Source of the DNA: Acorus gramineus
Taxonomy: Eukaryota; Streptophyta; Magnoliopsida; Acorales; Acoraceae
Assembly: GCA_030737835.1 (NCBI GenBank)
Contig: CM060851.1
Span: 2,632,615-2,696,614 of the forward strand
DNA length: 64,000 bases
Reading direction: 5' to 3'
Positions 1 through 13,100 of the stretch are shown in pieces (positions within the stretch are counted from its first letter, which is position 1; the number at the start of each line of letters is the position of its first letter). The notes beneath the pieces are model-generated. The model saw nothing but the letters and a program-made list of their open reading frames with translations, made no database searches and was not told the DNA's origin. Position numbers and translations under genes: made by a program.

Positions 1-337
1 TCTAATATTAACATGAATATTAAATTTTTAGCTTATTTAGTAATCTCTCCTCATGATATATAATGAAATCTAATATTTTATCTTGTTAAAAGAAACACAG
101 TACTAGCAAATTCTAATGTCTCTACAGTATATTTGTGTGTACAGTTTTGTTATTTCTATCAGATTTACTGGAGGCAATATATCTACTAACATTTGTCGAC
201 ATAGACATGTTCATATGTTTGTATTTTTATAGGGCAATGAAATGCATGACCACAATATCATTAATCATCATGCAGTCACATGATTTCAAGATAATTCTTC
301 TATTTTCACATTTGTCCATATCGTTGATTCTTTTTAG
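1..337 (+). other. Intron (3' part) of the U-box/ARM gene
   Basis: AT-rich sequence without a supportable reading frame. It ends in a pyrimidine-rich stretch and an AG at 336-337, which is the likely acceptor of the exon that follows. The upstream exons, including the U-box, lie outside the window. Confidence 0.7.
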
Positions 338-1812
338 GCCCAGACTCATCGAGGATATCAATGGCAAGAGCTCTTGTGAAAATGGAATTGGTCGATCAAA
401 ATATAAAACATCTAAGTGAAGGAGGAGCTATACCTTCCCTGGTGGAGATGGCATCAGGAAATCTTGAAGCAAAAGAAGTGGCTTTATGTGCCTTGGTGAA
501 GCTTTCAAATTTCCGCGAAAATAAAAGGCAGTTGGCAGAAGCAGGAGCAGTTCCTCTTATTCTGGAACTGATGTTTTCTCCCCACATTCCTACAATTATC
601 ATAACGAGATGCTCTGAAATACTTGAAAGGCTATCATCAAATGATGGCACAGAATTCCTAGTCGAAGCAAATGGTACTTCTCTCGAGTTGGAGCCAATAA
701 TCACAAACTTGCTGGCCCTCCAACAAAACCTATCATTCTCTCCCACCATCCGTAAGCCTGCTTTACGTGCATTGCTCAGCATTTGCAAATCAGAAGCCAC
801 ATTTGTGCAGAGAACAGTTGTTGCTGCTGATGGTGTGCCTATTATCCTTCCTCTACTTGATGATCCAGATAAGGTTATCCGAAAACTCGCCATTAATGTT
901 CTTTTCTACTTTTCCCAACACGAGTCTCAAGGAATCATGGATTTTCTTCTCTCTCAGAGGAGGTTGGAATCCTTTATCGGATTTTTAAAAGATGACAGTG
1001 GAGGTGATCTTCCAATGGCAGCAGCGGGTTTGTTAGCCCACCTTCCAAAATCTGAAGTGAGATTGACTGAAGAGTTGGTCAAGTTAGATGGGCTATCTGC
1101 AATTATGAATATCCTTAGTTCGGGAACTATTGAAGCCAAGGAAAATGCACTTGGTGCGATGCTCCGATTCACTGATCCTTCTGATTTAGCTATGCAACGC
1201 TTGGTGGTTGGAATGGGACTTTATCCTCTGCTTATAAGCTTTCTCAAAACAGGTAGTTCAACTTCAAAAGCGAGAGCTGCTGCTCTCATATGTAACTTGT
1301 CTTTGAACAGTCCTAAATTAACTATCATGAAAGAGCAGAGTAGTTGGTGGTGTTTTGGGTCACCCCGGATGCCTGTTTGTGATGCCCATGGAGGAATATG
1401 TGATGTATCAACTACTTTTTGTATGTTAAAGGCGAATGCCTTGCCAGAGCTTGTGAATCTTGTGAAAGAGCATGTTAATGACCCCGCCTACGAAGCTCTT
1501 CGAGCCATGTCGACTTTGTTTCAGGATGGCTTTTCATATAGAGGAGCTGAGGTCTTGAATGCAGCAGAGGCAATATCTCCTGTTTTGCATGTTTTGGAGT
1601 GGGGAACATCTGCAATGAAAGAAGAGGCCCTTAATATCTTGGAGAAGGCATTTGAGGTCAGAGAAGTGGCGGATATGTATTGCTCATCGGCTCGCATCCT
1701 TCTCATTGCGCTTAGCACCCAAAGCCACCAAGACAAACGATTGGGAAGGAAGGCTGCAGCAGTCCTGGCACAGCTTGAGCGTTATTATTCAAAGTCCATG
1801 CCTCTTGTATGA
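338..1812 (+). CDS. U-box domain E3 ubiquitin ligase, PUB43/44 (SAUL1-like) type, last exon
   Basis: This is the C-terminal part (490 residues plus a split codon) of a plant U-box/armadillo E3 ubiquitin ligase. The exon opens after the AG at 336-337 and runs in frame through the Met at 361 to a TGA at 1810-1812, so 361 is an internal Met. The protein is a continuous array of ARM-type helical repeats (for example GGAIPSLVEMASGNLEAKEV, AAGLLAHLPKSE, KENALGAMLRFTDPSD) with a Trp/Cys-rich insert (SSWWCFGSPRMPVCDAHGG) characteristic of the PUB43/PUB44 branch in my memory of that family. In Arabidopsis, PUB44/SAUL1 suppresses premature senescence and acts in immunity at the plasma membrane; this gene's own function is inferred. 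The U-box, which binds the E2, is off the left edge. A poly(A)-signal-like AATAAA lies at 1918-1923. Confidence 0.92.
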
Positions 1813-1965
1813 AGGTACCTTAATATTTTTTCCCTCAAATTTTAGTCTTGTGACATTTAAATTTCTATGTTGGATCAGGTGCTGTGAACATATAGTGTGC
1901 AGCAAGTTAAATGGACTAATAAATGAGAGGCACTCAATCTCTTAAAAGTGTTATTGTTCAAGGAA

Positions 1966-2711
1966 TTAGTTTGCAATTGAATCAGTTGAATCAGCTGATG
2001 TGACATCTGTATTTAGTTTCCACCAGTTTTTAGAAGGTGCACACCAGAAATGCATTGATACCTTTTCAACCTGAAGCTTCAAATCACAACGACCAAACCT
2101 GTCAAGTACTTCTCTTTGTGTCTCCCCATCAAATTCCCGGAGTTGCGACAAGTCAACTTCCATAGGCACATCCTCAAGAATCATTTTCAGCAACTGTGTT
2201 TTGTGTGCAAACTTCTTCTTTAAGATCCTTCTACTCCTCTCTCTCCATGAATGTCAATTAGAGCCATTTCACCATTGCCATGGTACAACCCTCCCAAGAA
2301 GGAGACTTCACCCTGGCGGGTATATTTAATAAGAGCTCAGGGAGAATGGGGCACCTGAATAAGAGCTCAGTAACCTCTTCCCTGTCAACTTCACGTGACA
2401 CTCTGAGAATGCATCCTCTCTGACTACTCTCGCTGTAACTCTGCTCTAGTTATCAGCTTTAAATCAAGTCCTTGCCAAGCATAGACAGTTTGTCTTGGTA
2501 TCACTACTATGTTCTAGGCTAACCTTGCCCACTGATCTGGAAGTCTCCTGTTTTGGGATTGAACACGGGCTGAATTTAAGGTATACTCACCATGAATGTC
2601 TAGCAGAAAAATAATTCTATCCTCTTTAATGTGATCAAGTCTAATAAAACTTGTGATGTGAGGACAAATATCCATGTACTTGGGGAAGTACATGGAATGC
2701 CTATTGGCCAT
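1966..2711 (-). mobile_element. Degenerate LINE fragment (zf-RVT plus RNase H start)
   Basis: Read on the minus strand, 2711-2514 encodes a piece like the zf-RVT region of plant LINE reverse transcriptases (EDRIIFLLDIHGEYTLNSAR followed by an R..PDQWARL pattern). Further along, 2193-1966 gives CAPSKNWWKLNTD, the usual opening of the RNase H-like domain in these elements (W..P..GW.KLN.D). The order is right for an L1-type C-terminus. The frames are broken between the two pieces and no RT core is left, so it is a dead 3' remnant lying just downstream of the U-box gene. Confidence 0.6.
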
Positions 2712-4351
2712 TTCTCATTGAACATTTCGTAGCTTTTTTGGCTTAATCCGTCTCATATCTCAAGATGTCACTTTCAATAGCCTTCCTTGTGGTAACCAGC
2801 AATTCATGGACCATTGAAATGGAAATGGATACAGACACATCAACACAACCATTGAATTCCTCCTGCTAATAAGAAAAAAATTTAACTGAGAAAACAAAAC
2901 ACTTACCTACCAAAAAAATTAATTTAGTCACATTTGGGATGAGTTTGCATGTTGTGTCATGTCCCATGTCAGATACGTGTAGAACAAGGATATTGGTATA
3001 TGGTCCCATTGAAGTGTTGGTGCTTCCTAGCCACCAACTAAACCAGAGCCTTATATATATGCCTTTAATTTGATGTCTTATGAAAGGCATACCTCATTTG
3101 CATTATTTTCTCGGATTTTGACTTCCCATAGTAAGGACAACCTGAGGTATTTTCTGTATGAACAGAAGACATAGAGATTCCTTCTTGCTTACATAAAAAA
3201 GTTACTGTTATGTTATTATTCATGCAGTAGTTTTCTTCACTGGATACTGAAGCCTTGTATGATAGCATTTTGTGGTCTATTTGTTATCAATAGAGGACAT
3301 GCCACCATATATAGTTATATTCAATGCCTAGATTCATAGATTTGATTAAGCAAAAGTTGAGCAGGAAATATACAGGCATTTTTTTTTTTTTGGGAGAAAT
3401 GTTGTGATGTATGTTAGTTGCAATCCTAACCTTAGGATTTCGGATTTGGAGGAGTTAGGTATTTTAATTGTTTGAGTATATTTTTGTTATTTTCATTTAA
3501 TATTTATTCCCTTTTTAAGTGAAAGTATGACTTTAGGACTTCAATTTATTTCGACAAATAATATTGATGCGCAACTTTAGGCCATTTCCTAAAGTATGAC
3601 TTTAGGACTTCAGTTATGCTGGTCCAATCTGTGTTGAGAAGGAAGATATTTGCCTGTGATGCCAAAGTTGGGGCAGCCTATATTTTGTGCATCTCCAATG
3701 ACATAAGTTTGAAGATTCATTCATTGAGTTTCTTTTTTTTTTTTCCACTCTCATTTGAAGTTCTTGAAGCACATGTTAAACTTCTTGTGATGTACTTTTA
3801 TTTTCATATGTAAAATCTTCCGTTTTGTCTGTTGGATAAATCTTATATATCATTAGCAATAATATTGAAACCATAACCCTCCCATGAAGAGGGGATGCCT
3901 CTACCAAACCTGCCAGTTATATGAAAATATCATTATGCATCTGCTTCGGAAAAATATATGAATCTAACATATATTACAAAATGAAATATGTTCGTACCAT
4001 ATATAATGTTTATATTCATGGTCCTGCGTCATTAATCACAATCAAGAAAATTTAAATGAGGATGAGCTCAATAAACTCAATTTTAATTCTTTCATCCCTT
4101 TAACACGTCACTTGATCACCCAATTATTCAAAAAAATATCCATATTTAGTCTGAATGCAAATGTTGATATCTAGGTCCGAATGAAATAGGATAGGAAACA
4201 ACATGATGCCCTTTTCCAATGATGATTATTAGAAGATCAGTTTCACTGAAAACATGTTCAGTTAACATAAGGTCCATATAGCATGGCCAACATGTCACAC
4301 AAAACTACTAGTGAAGTTTCACATCTGCTGCTGCTTACTTCTTTGTCCAGA
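2712..4351. other. Intergenic, no gene seen
   Basis: AT-rich spacer between the U-box gene and the convergent DJ-1-like gene. Short frames here have no recognisable motif. It holds poly-T runs (3380, 3731) and a repeated phrase about a 'tatgactttaggacttca' unit at 3525-3542 and 3595-3612. I see no RNA gene. Confidence 0.6.
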
Positions 4352-6838
4352 TCAAAAGGCGACTCTGAGTCCCAAGAGGTCAAAAAGGTCGGCCAGGAAC
4401 TGGGGGAGCACCGGCCATCCTGTCGCGGTCAGAAGCTTAGCATCGGTGAAGGACTCCGCCGGTTCCACCACCTCTCCTCCGGCCAGCTTGACAATCGGCT
4501 TCATTGCTAGGTTGCTCGCGCATGTCTTTCCCTGAAATTCCATGTGGCAGACTCTATTAAGGTTCACGGATTCAACCGTTAGGTTAACCAAAATTAAACT
4601 ATAATAATGGTTAGTCTAAGTCTACCATTACTGGGTAATTAAACTATAATAAAGGTTAGTCTAAGTCTAACATTACTCAAATCCCTTTTGAAAAACCACA
4701 TGATTTTTTGTAGCTCAAATATCGATTGATTTAACCAACACGTAATTGATTATTAAAAAATCATTGGTTCAACTGATGGGTGGATAGATTTTTAAAATTT
4801 TAAGCTAGCTCTTGCTTATTATTGGTTTTGAGGATTAATCAAACTAGAAATCAAATCGATCCACGTTTTAATCGGGCGAACCAACCGGTCTTGTCCGATT
4901 TTTTAAACATTGATCTAAAGGAACCAAGTTGGACCAACAATGAAATGAACATCACCTCCAGCAGCCCAGCAGCAGCCAAGACCAGCAACCCCTGCCCGAT
5001 CCCGGCGACAACCTTCCCGTTCTCCGAGAACTCCCTCACCAGTCTCACCACCTCGTCGTGCCCGACGAGAAGCTCCGGAGACCGTCCACCCGGGATGACG
5101 AGCGCGTCGTAGTCCTCCACGCGCACATCCCCCCAGTCCTTGGTGACGCTGAAGTAGTGCCCGTGCCTCTCCGCGCACACCTTGTGCGGGTCGCCTCCCA
5201 CGTCGATGTCGTGGACGGCTGTGATGCACCTCCCTCCTTTTCCCTTGCTCGGGCACACCGCGTCGGCGGTGCATCCTAGGCCGCCGACCGCCTGGAATGG
5301 CACGTTCGCTTCGTAGTCTTCGACGTAGTCCTGCTCAAATGATTCAATTTAGACCGGAAGAGACATCTATAGACGGCATGTCATCTAAGGCAATACATGA
5401 AATCTATAACACAGTATACATACTCAACTATGTCAATGCTCTATCATGAAAAATCTAAAAATGTATTGAGCTCCAATTTCAGTGTCATATGCATCGATAG
5501 AAAATCATCAGAGAAGTATATGCATTGATAAAAAAATTTCACGTTTTTTATAAATACATCAATGCGATTCATTAAAGCATATGCATTTTTTTTATATATA
5601 AAAGCATGTATTTCATTAGATAAGAATACTTCTTTGACGGTGCGGGCGAAAAACTCTTAGCCGTAAGAGTTCATAAAAAAATATAAATCACCGTCAGACA
5701 TGTTAATTATCCTTTGATATCAGTACGTACTCACAATGGTTTATATTTTTTTTATAAACTTTTACATGTAAAAATCTATTAAAAAAATATATATAAATCA
5801 CCTTAAGGCCTCTAATAGTGATTATATTTTTTTTTTACCGACTCTCACCATTAAGGATATTTCGTTCGCAAAAATGAAATGTTAGGATGCCCGTCTAAGA
5901 AAGTAAATTAAGACTGAAAAATAGACTGCACGTAACATTATTATCTATGAAATCTTTGTAACTCACCCCAACAAGGAAGAGAACGGCCTTCTTGTCCGGC
6001 CCGCCCACCACCCTCCCCCCTATAGACCCAACCAGCTCCCTCAACACGTTCGCGTGCGCGGGCCACCCGATCGCGCTTATGACGTGCCGGTCCGAGACGC
6101 AGAGGCTGACCGGGCTGGGCTCGACCCAGACCCCTCCAGCGAGACCCACCACGCGTTTCAGGCTCGGGAAGGCCGTGCACCTCGTGCCGCCCTTCAGGAC
6201 CCCCGCCGCCGCCAGAACCACCTGGCTGTGGCACGTCACGACCACGGGCTTGGCCGCGCGCGCGAATTCGGATGCGAGGGCGAGCGCGCGCGGGTCGGAC
6301 GCGAGGGGCTCCGTGAAGCGGCCGCCCGGGATGACGAGCGCGTCGTAGGCGTCGGACCGGGTTGCGGAGAAGTCCGCGTTTAGGGTGAAGTGGTGGCCTT
6401 CCGTCTCCGTGTAGAGCTGTTGATGATTACATTCAGTTTTTTTTTGTCGTCTCAATTACCGTACATATATTTTATTCACTACACTCCCTATAACAAGATA
6501 TATACATCGTCATCGTGATGCCATTCAATTAATAGCAGTATATATTTCACAAAAATAAAAACATTGGTTTGGACTGCATAATGGATTAAATGTTTTTTTT
6601 GTTTTTTTTACGTGGTATTTGAAGAGGATAGAACATGACCGATGTGAATATTTACCTCGTAAGTGGTAAACTCATGAACGGCGGTGATGAGGGTGTCGCC
6701 ATGGAATCTTCCAGGGGCGACGCAGTCGACGCGAACGCCGTAGGACTGGAGGGCGTGGAAGGGGACGATGGCCTCATAGTCCTCCATGTACTCCCCACAT
6801 ATCATCAACACTGATCTCCAAGCCTTTGATTCCCCCAT
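4352..6838 (-). CDS. Two-domain DJ-1/PfpI protein (DJ-1 homolog D type), C-terminal domain lacking the nucleophile Cys
   Basis: Four phase-0 exons on the minus strand, 6838-6656, 6416-5967, 5330-4956 and 4531-4352, give 395 residues; Arabidopsis DJ1D has about 392. All introns are GT-AG. Two tandem DJ-1/PfpI domains meet at the LFLVG/DYVEDYE junction (about residue 211). Arabidopsis DJ1D acts as a glutathione-independent glyoxalase (GLX III). Domain 1 keeps the acidic EDYE motif, the YDALVIPGGR loop and a Cys in the elbow (TCHSQ, Cys123), although the usual motif is CHGQ. In domain 2 the matching stretch reads AGIGQG, so the catalytic Cys is Gly323 and the next His is Gln. This suggests a one-site or non-enzymatic paralog. 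Exons are very GC-rich against AT-rich introns; intron 2 and intron 3 hold only AT-rich repeat-like sequence. The start ATG is unambiguous. Confidence 0.93.
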
Positions 6839-6841
6839 CTT

Positions 6842-7104
6842 TTGTTTTCAAAACTGAAAGAAAATGACCTTGCACATACACACACACACATATATATAGA
6901 TAGAGAGAGAGAGAGAGAGAGGAAATCCCACGTGAATTCCGTTGGTATTGGGAAAGTTAGACCAAGACATATGTCTTGATCGTCTTCCCCCTGTGCCGGT
7001 CCTGGATGGAGGAGTTATGATTTTTAAATAATTAAAAAACGATGTGAAGTACACTTAAGGTTGAACATATCAATTTCTTTTAAAAAAACATGAATAGTTA
7101 GGCG
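6842..7104. promoter_or_regulatory. Upstream region of the DJ-1-like gene with CA/TA/GA microsatellites
   Basis: Directly upstream of the minus-strand ATG at 6838 lie a (CA)n run at about 6876-6890, a short (TA)n run and a (GA)n run at about 6902-6922. A CACGTG-containing G-box core (cccacgtga) is at about 6928-6936. These are plausible 5' leader or promoter elements, but no transcription start can be fixed from sequence alone. Confidence 0.4.
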
Positions 7105-7915
7105 TTTTCTTTTGGGGAAAGAATAAATGAACAAACAAGAGAGCTTCAAGAAAAATCAGCCCTGCCGAAAGATTTAGATCAACACAAATGTATCATCATA
7201 TTTTTTTTTTTCCGTAGTATATATACTACACATAAAGTGGTATATACAATAAGGCCATATTTATAGTATTTTTTGTAATTGCACCACTCCGTGGGGGTAA
7301 ATAAGTCATTTTAGGGTGGATTTACACATGTGCAAGGAATGACCCACCATCCATGGACAGGTATTGTGGGATGGGGTGTAGTCTCTGCACTTCTTTCTTT
7401 CTTTGGTAGTCTGTTTGTTTTCTTTTCTTTTTTTTTTTACTTTCTTCTTTTGGGCAAAGAAAAAATGAATAAACAAGAGAGCTCAAGAAAAATCAGCCCT
7501 ATAAAAGTATTTAGATTAACATAATTGTATTATCAATTTCAAAAAAAAAAAAAAAAACATAAATGTATAATCATATTTTTTCATATGTATACTACACATA
7601 AAGTTGTGCAATAAGGACAATTTTCTCCAATAGAGTATTTTTGTAATTTTACCATTCCATGGGGTCAAAATAAATAATTTTAGGGTGTATTTACACAAGT
7701 GCAATTGAATGATCCCATAGATGGACAGCTGTTGTGGGATGGGATGTGCATCTTCTCTACATTTCTTTCTTTCTTTGGTAGGCTGACTGTTTTCTTTTTT
7801 TCTTATTTCTTCTTTTGGATGAAGAATAAATGAAAAAAAACAAGAGAGATTCAATAAAAACTGGCACCACGAAAGGACTTAGATTAGCACAAAGTTATTA
7901 TCATGTTTTTTCATG
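7105..7915. repeat. Imperfect tandem repeat, about 340-360 bp unit, two and a third copies
   Basis: A unit opening with 'tcttttggg.aaagaa' followed by 'acaagagagct' starts near 7105, again near 7443 and again near 7807. The first two units share, in the same order, 'aaaaatcagccct', a poly-T run, 'actacacataaagt', 'tttagggtg.atttacaca.gtgcaa', 'ttgtgggatggg' and 'tttctttctttggtag'. The third stops after about 100 bp. The differences (small indels, many substitutions) indicate an old local duplication. Confidence 0.8.
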
Positions 7916-10164
7916 TTTGGTTATAGTTTAGGTATGTACTGCCTTGTAAGTTGTAACCCCAGTTTTGGATACCATTTCCACTTCCACCCTAGCAAGTCAC
8001 CCCTCTCATTAAAATAGGTTTCTCACTAAAATAGGTTGTCCTCTATCTTTGATTAGGCTATGTTTTGTGATAAGGTGAAGAAAGAGGTGCCTCACTTAGT
8101 GAGGTGGAAGAGTTGCATCGTCCTTTATGGATTGACCCGTGATCGATCCCAGTAAACCTGTATTTGGGAGTTAGGAGTTATCTCTTATTTAGGTCTGTGC
8201 CATGTGTCCGTGTTGGTCTGCCTCTTTTGGGGTTATAAAACGAACTGAGTGTATCAGCGCTCATATTTGTAATGGTGGATGGGGGAGATGGTGTAAACTA
8301 TGAGTGTACAGGGCATTTACCACCTCTCCTTGTATCTCTCTTTTGAATAACAAGACTACAGCAATGTTTGTTGTAATTTAATTTACCCGATATATATAAT
8401 GACTTATAGATTTTAATTTTTTTTGTAAGTAGTAGACATTTATTGCAGCTATTAAAAAGGCAGAAAATAAATAACAGTGGATGTTTGTTAAAATGAGTTG
8501 TAAAATAATTTTTTGTTGTAAAATTATATAAAAAAAAATATACCCTTTTAATGTAGAAATGAAAAAAAAAGGTTTTTGTTGATAAAATAAGTCAGTTTTT
8601 ACTTATAAATATAAGTTTGTAAATAACTAAAAGAAAATTAAAACAATATAAATCAAACTATAAATTCATTACAACATTTTCCTAATAAATTACATTCTAC
8701 AATTTTAATAAATTGATCAACAAATGATATAAAATAAAATTTTGATAATATATTATTTGTAACATTAAAAAATTAAGGAAATGAAATATAATGTTTGCTA
8801 ATTTTTATGTAATAGTAAAAAAATAGATATACATTATTTATAAAAAAGATTAAGGGTGTGAGTATAAAAAATAAAACTTATTTAAAACATTCTATAAGTT
8901 ATAAGCTCAAAAACACATTTTATCTGCATTACAAATTATGATTTTTAAGTAGTTTTTAACTTAAATAAATTTTAATAAATATAAATAAATGTGTCACAAC
9001 CATTTATTTTAAATTATTTATTTTAAATTAAAAGCTGTAATCCACTCCTTCTAAATTTTTAACTCTCTCATAAATATTTTTTTGACATAAAGTGTGAAAT
9101 GTGAGGGAGGGATGGAGTGTTGTCAGGATAGGAGTGTGCATGAATAGGGTGATGCACTCATGCACATGTGAGACAGTGCGAGTATTGTGAAAAAGGTGAG
9201 GTTGATGTGTGAGATGATCAGGAGAGAGCCATGAATGCATGTGTATGTTTAAAAATATAGGTGGGAGTCTTACATTTGTATATTAAAAAATCTGAGTGAA
9301 TTTTTTTAACCATATTTTTAATAATAAAAAATTAAGACTAAATAAAAAATTAATAATAAAAATTAAAAAATAAAATATAACAAAAAAAAGACTCATTGAG
9401 TTTTTCTTTAAAAAATAAAATCACAAAAATAAAATCATTTCCTTTATAAAAAAAATAAATAAATCCCTATAATTTATAGATAGACTAAAAATATAATATA
9501 ACAAATATAAAAGACGATACTGATGAGATTTTTAAAAATAAAAAAAAATAATTTATATAATCATGTCAACAAGGATTACATTTTCAAAAAAAAAAAATGT
9601 AAATTTAAAATAAATAAGAAGACATATTCAAATTTTTTTAAAATAAAATAAATATTTAATTTTAATGTCAAAAGTCTAACATAAAAAAAATTCTTCGATC
9701 AAGGCCCTCGGCCTATAGGCAGGGCCGGCCCGGCCATGAAACCATAGCATACTCCCAAAATATTGTATTTGGGACACAGTGGTACCAATCACTTGCAATT
9801 TTCAACATGGATGGATGGCAACAATTTTCAACATCTTCAATTCATTCTACTAACCCACTGAACTTATAATATTGAACATAATTTGACATAATCTGACAGC
9901 AATATTAATAGAGATGTTAAACAATTTCCATGGAGGATTTAAGTCCAACAGAAGCTTACAATTTTCAACATGAATGGTATGGATGCACCCAACACAGAAT
10001 CTTCTGTATTTCTGTTCTTTTCAAATCCTCGGTTTCCCCAGGGAACCAAATTAATATTGCAACAGATCCACCAACCGGCACAGGTCTCTGTAATAAAAAG
10101 AATGGCCTGCGCAATACGATGGATGAATGCCTTTTATCACAGGCTTTTTGTATGTCATGATTTC
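7916..10164. other. Intergenic, no gene seen
   Basis: Very AT-rich from about 8380 to 9700. A less AT-rich block at about 8040-8360 ends in 'tttgaataac' and could be the tail of an old retroposon, but no domain is readable. A short GC-rich palindromic patch (gggccggcccggcc) sits at about 9722-9735. Nothing here supports a gene. Confidence 0.55.
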
Positions 10165-13100
10165 TCAATCTGATCTCTGATGGTTTGAGCCATCTCTGTG
10201 GAGGTTGTAAAGTGGTAGCAAAGAACGCGACCCTTGTTTCCTCCTCCCACTGCATCGCCAATACGCGAGTAGTATTAACAGAAGCACGCCAAGGTGAATA
10301 GCCCACCTGTGATTGGCAAACAATTACATGGTTTCCTAGATGTTTCAACAATTGAAATCCGTACATGATGACAACAACTTGCATCAGAATGGCTTTCTGC
10401 AGATTAATTTCTCCATCCAAAGTCATAAACAGATAAATTAATACCGACCATAGAGAAACATGACTAATTAGTGTTTTAAAGGATTATGATTAAAAATAGT
10501 TGGAACATATAAATGCTTTTAGTTTTAAGGAAAGTCTGTCCAAATCATGCAAACAATAGACAAGTAACTAACCATTTTCCATTGCACCATGCTTACTATA
10601 GTGGTTCTGGGTATTAAACAATATAGAACTAGGATAGCCGATTTTTTCCAGAGCTGATGATCGATGTAATGGGAATCAAATATCAGAAAATTGTGGACGT
10701 GAAATTTAAGGCATGAATTTCTTACTGCATAGTTCACATCAAACAGCTAGAAATAATTTGTGAGGTACACACCCCTAAAATGGAATCACATTAGCAAACC
10801 TTTTTGAGGCCCCATTTGTAACCAATTATCAAACTGATTCTATTTCTCCAAAATCAGCTTTCAAAAAATGAGTTTCAAACAGGTGTTTTTTATATTTTAG
10901 CTTTTAGTTTCAGATTTTGATTTTTATGTGTTAGAAATCAACAAAATGACTTTTATGAAAAAGTTGGTTCAGAGTAGCTTTTATGAAAAAAATCTGTTAA
11001 GAGAAGCTTTTATGGAAAAAACTGTATTTCAAAATTATTTCCAAATGAGGCCTCAGTCAGGTTTGCATGCAAACATAAAACCGACTGGTTCTTTTTTTTT
11101 CTTCAGAAAACTAGTGATTCTTTACAAGGATAACATAGGTGGATGAGCTTCTCACAGGAAGAGAGCTTACAAGCTTCCATAATGAAATCATAAAGCCTCC
11201 ACATAATGCATCATGATGATTGTAATAGCCTTAATTTTTTGGACACTGAATACGGAATGAGGATAGTCATATTTTTCGTGGGTGATGATTGAGTTGACGG
11301 GAATTGAACATCAGAAAAAGAAAATAATACCTGTCTAAATCAAGGAGTGGGCTGTATACGATAGTCTCCCAAGCTGATACAATAAAATGCCAGCCAGGGT
11401 TGTAGTAAAGAGACTCTGCTGACCAGAACATCCTTGTATATGTCTCGAGGAAGATAAATAACACCCAAGCACCGAGTTCTAGGAGAATGAACTTGATCAC
11501 AAACCGCCCGATCACGACCATTACAAGAGAGAAAGCCACCAGCCAGTTGAATAGCCTGTGATTATATTCTTTTATGAAGAGAGAACGGGACCTCCCGAGC
11601 ATCTAGATGCATATACAGAATCAGATTCAGAAGCAGATAATAAGAGATAAGAAGATGTTGGGATTGATGCTGAACAAGTTAATATTAATGGATTGAAGTA
11701 TAAAGAGTGTGTCATATTTTCTCAATGATTTTTTCTAGGAAAAATAATAATGTCATTCTAGATTTTCCAAGATAATACACCAAATAATATAGGATCAAAA
11801 CTGATGGAGGAATTGTCACAAACTAGAAATTTGGGTTTATTATTTCAAATCATGTTGACAATAAAATGCAATGGTTAAAACTGGTGATGTAAATTAACAC
11901 ATGCTGGAATGAAGCTCTATATTTTCACTTTCTCTGAAGTAGTGGATGTCTAATTCCCATTGCATGACATATTACTATTTTCACCTTCTAATAGGTGTTT
12001 TCTATAATTGTTTCTAGTTTGCTAATAGCTGCACGTAGGGCTGGTAAACGAGCCAAGCAGCTCGGGCTCGGCTCGGTTAACGCTCATTCAGGCTCGTTCG
12101 GTTAGACAAACGAGCCGAGCTTGAACAACTTTTAAAGCTCGGTTTGTAAACGAGCCGAGCCGAGACGAGCTCATTTACTTAACAGAAAAAAGGGGAACGA
12201 GCAGAGCCAGAGCCTAGGTTACTTTCACATGTATAAGGTGTTGTGATTTGTGAATTGTGACTTCTCAAATGCTAAACAAAGTTTTTTTTAGCTAAACGAG
12301 CCCAAACCGAGCCTCGATTCGAGCTTCGGCTTGGCTTGTTTAACAAATGAGCCGAGCCAAACTTCAACCGAGTTTTTCATGAACCCAACGAGCCGAGCTT
12401 GAATACAAAATAAAGTTCGGTCCCAACCCGAGCCGAGCCTAGCCTGATACTAAACGAGCCGAGCCTGAGCAGCTCAAAGCTCGGCTCGTTTACCACCCCT
12501 AGCTGCACGGATATGTCAATATCATCAATACCTGCAATTGGATGAGCATAATCATTGAAATTATCTAAAACTAAAGAAAATGGTATAAGTTTGAAATCCC
12601 GTTTACAAAAATGAAAAATATTTCACTAGCTGCATTTTCAAGATTTATATACGGAAAGGGCTCTCTGAATGCCATCCTAGTTACCCTGACACCATTTTTG
12701 TAGTCCACTAATGGTGCATGAAGTGGAAATGGAATTCATATAAATGTAATGAAACACCTTCTCAGGATGGAAATGGCCAATTTATTCCCGTTTTTTCCAT
12801 CAAAATAGTAGAAATAACCTCTCATCTAAAGGCAGAGAAGTTTGTTTCACAAATGGATCCAACTGACCAGCTCTCATCTCCCATTTAGTTTCACAGAATC
12901 ATGCAAAATGTAAAAGCAAAGCTTGAAACAAATGGAAAAAAATAGAATAAAATAGCTGGATGAAATATCCGGACCTTGTTCATTCTTTGCTCATACTTTA
13001 TCTTTGACGGCCCAACACATTTTTCTTCAAAACTTTGATTGCATTGAAGAAACCCTGCATTAAATTTTGCCATGGATGGAAGCCTTAAAACTTGAAGTTG

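Noticed and set aside
4822-6383. Several long plus-strand frames opposite the DJ-1-like exons
   Set aside because: They are shadows of very GC-rich exons on the other strand; the minus-strand frame gives the DJ-1 family sequence with proper splice sites.
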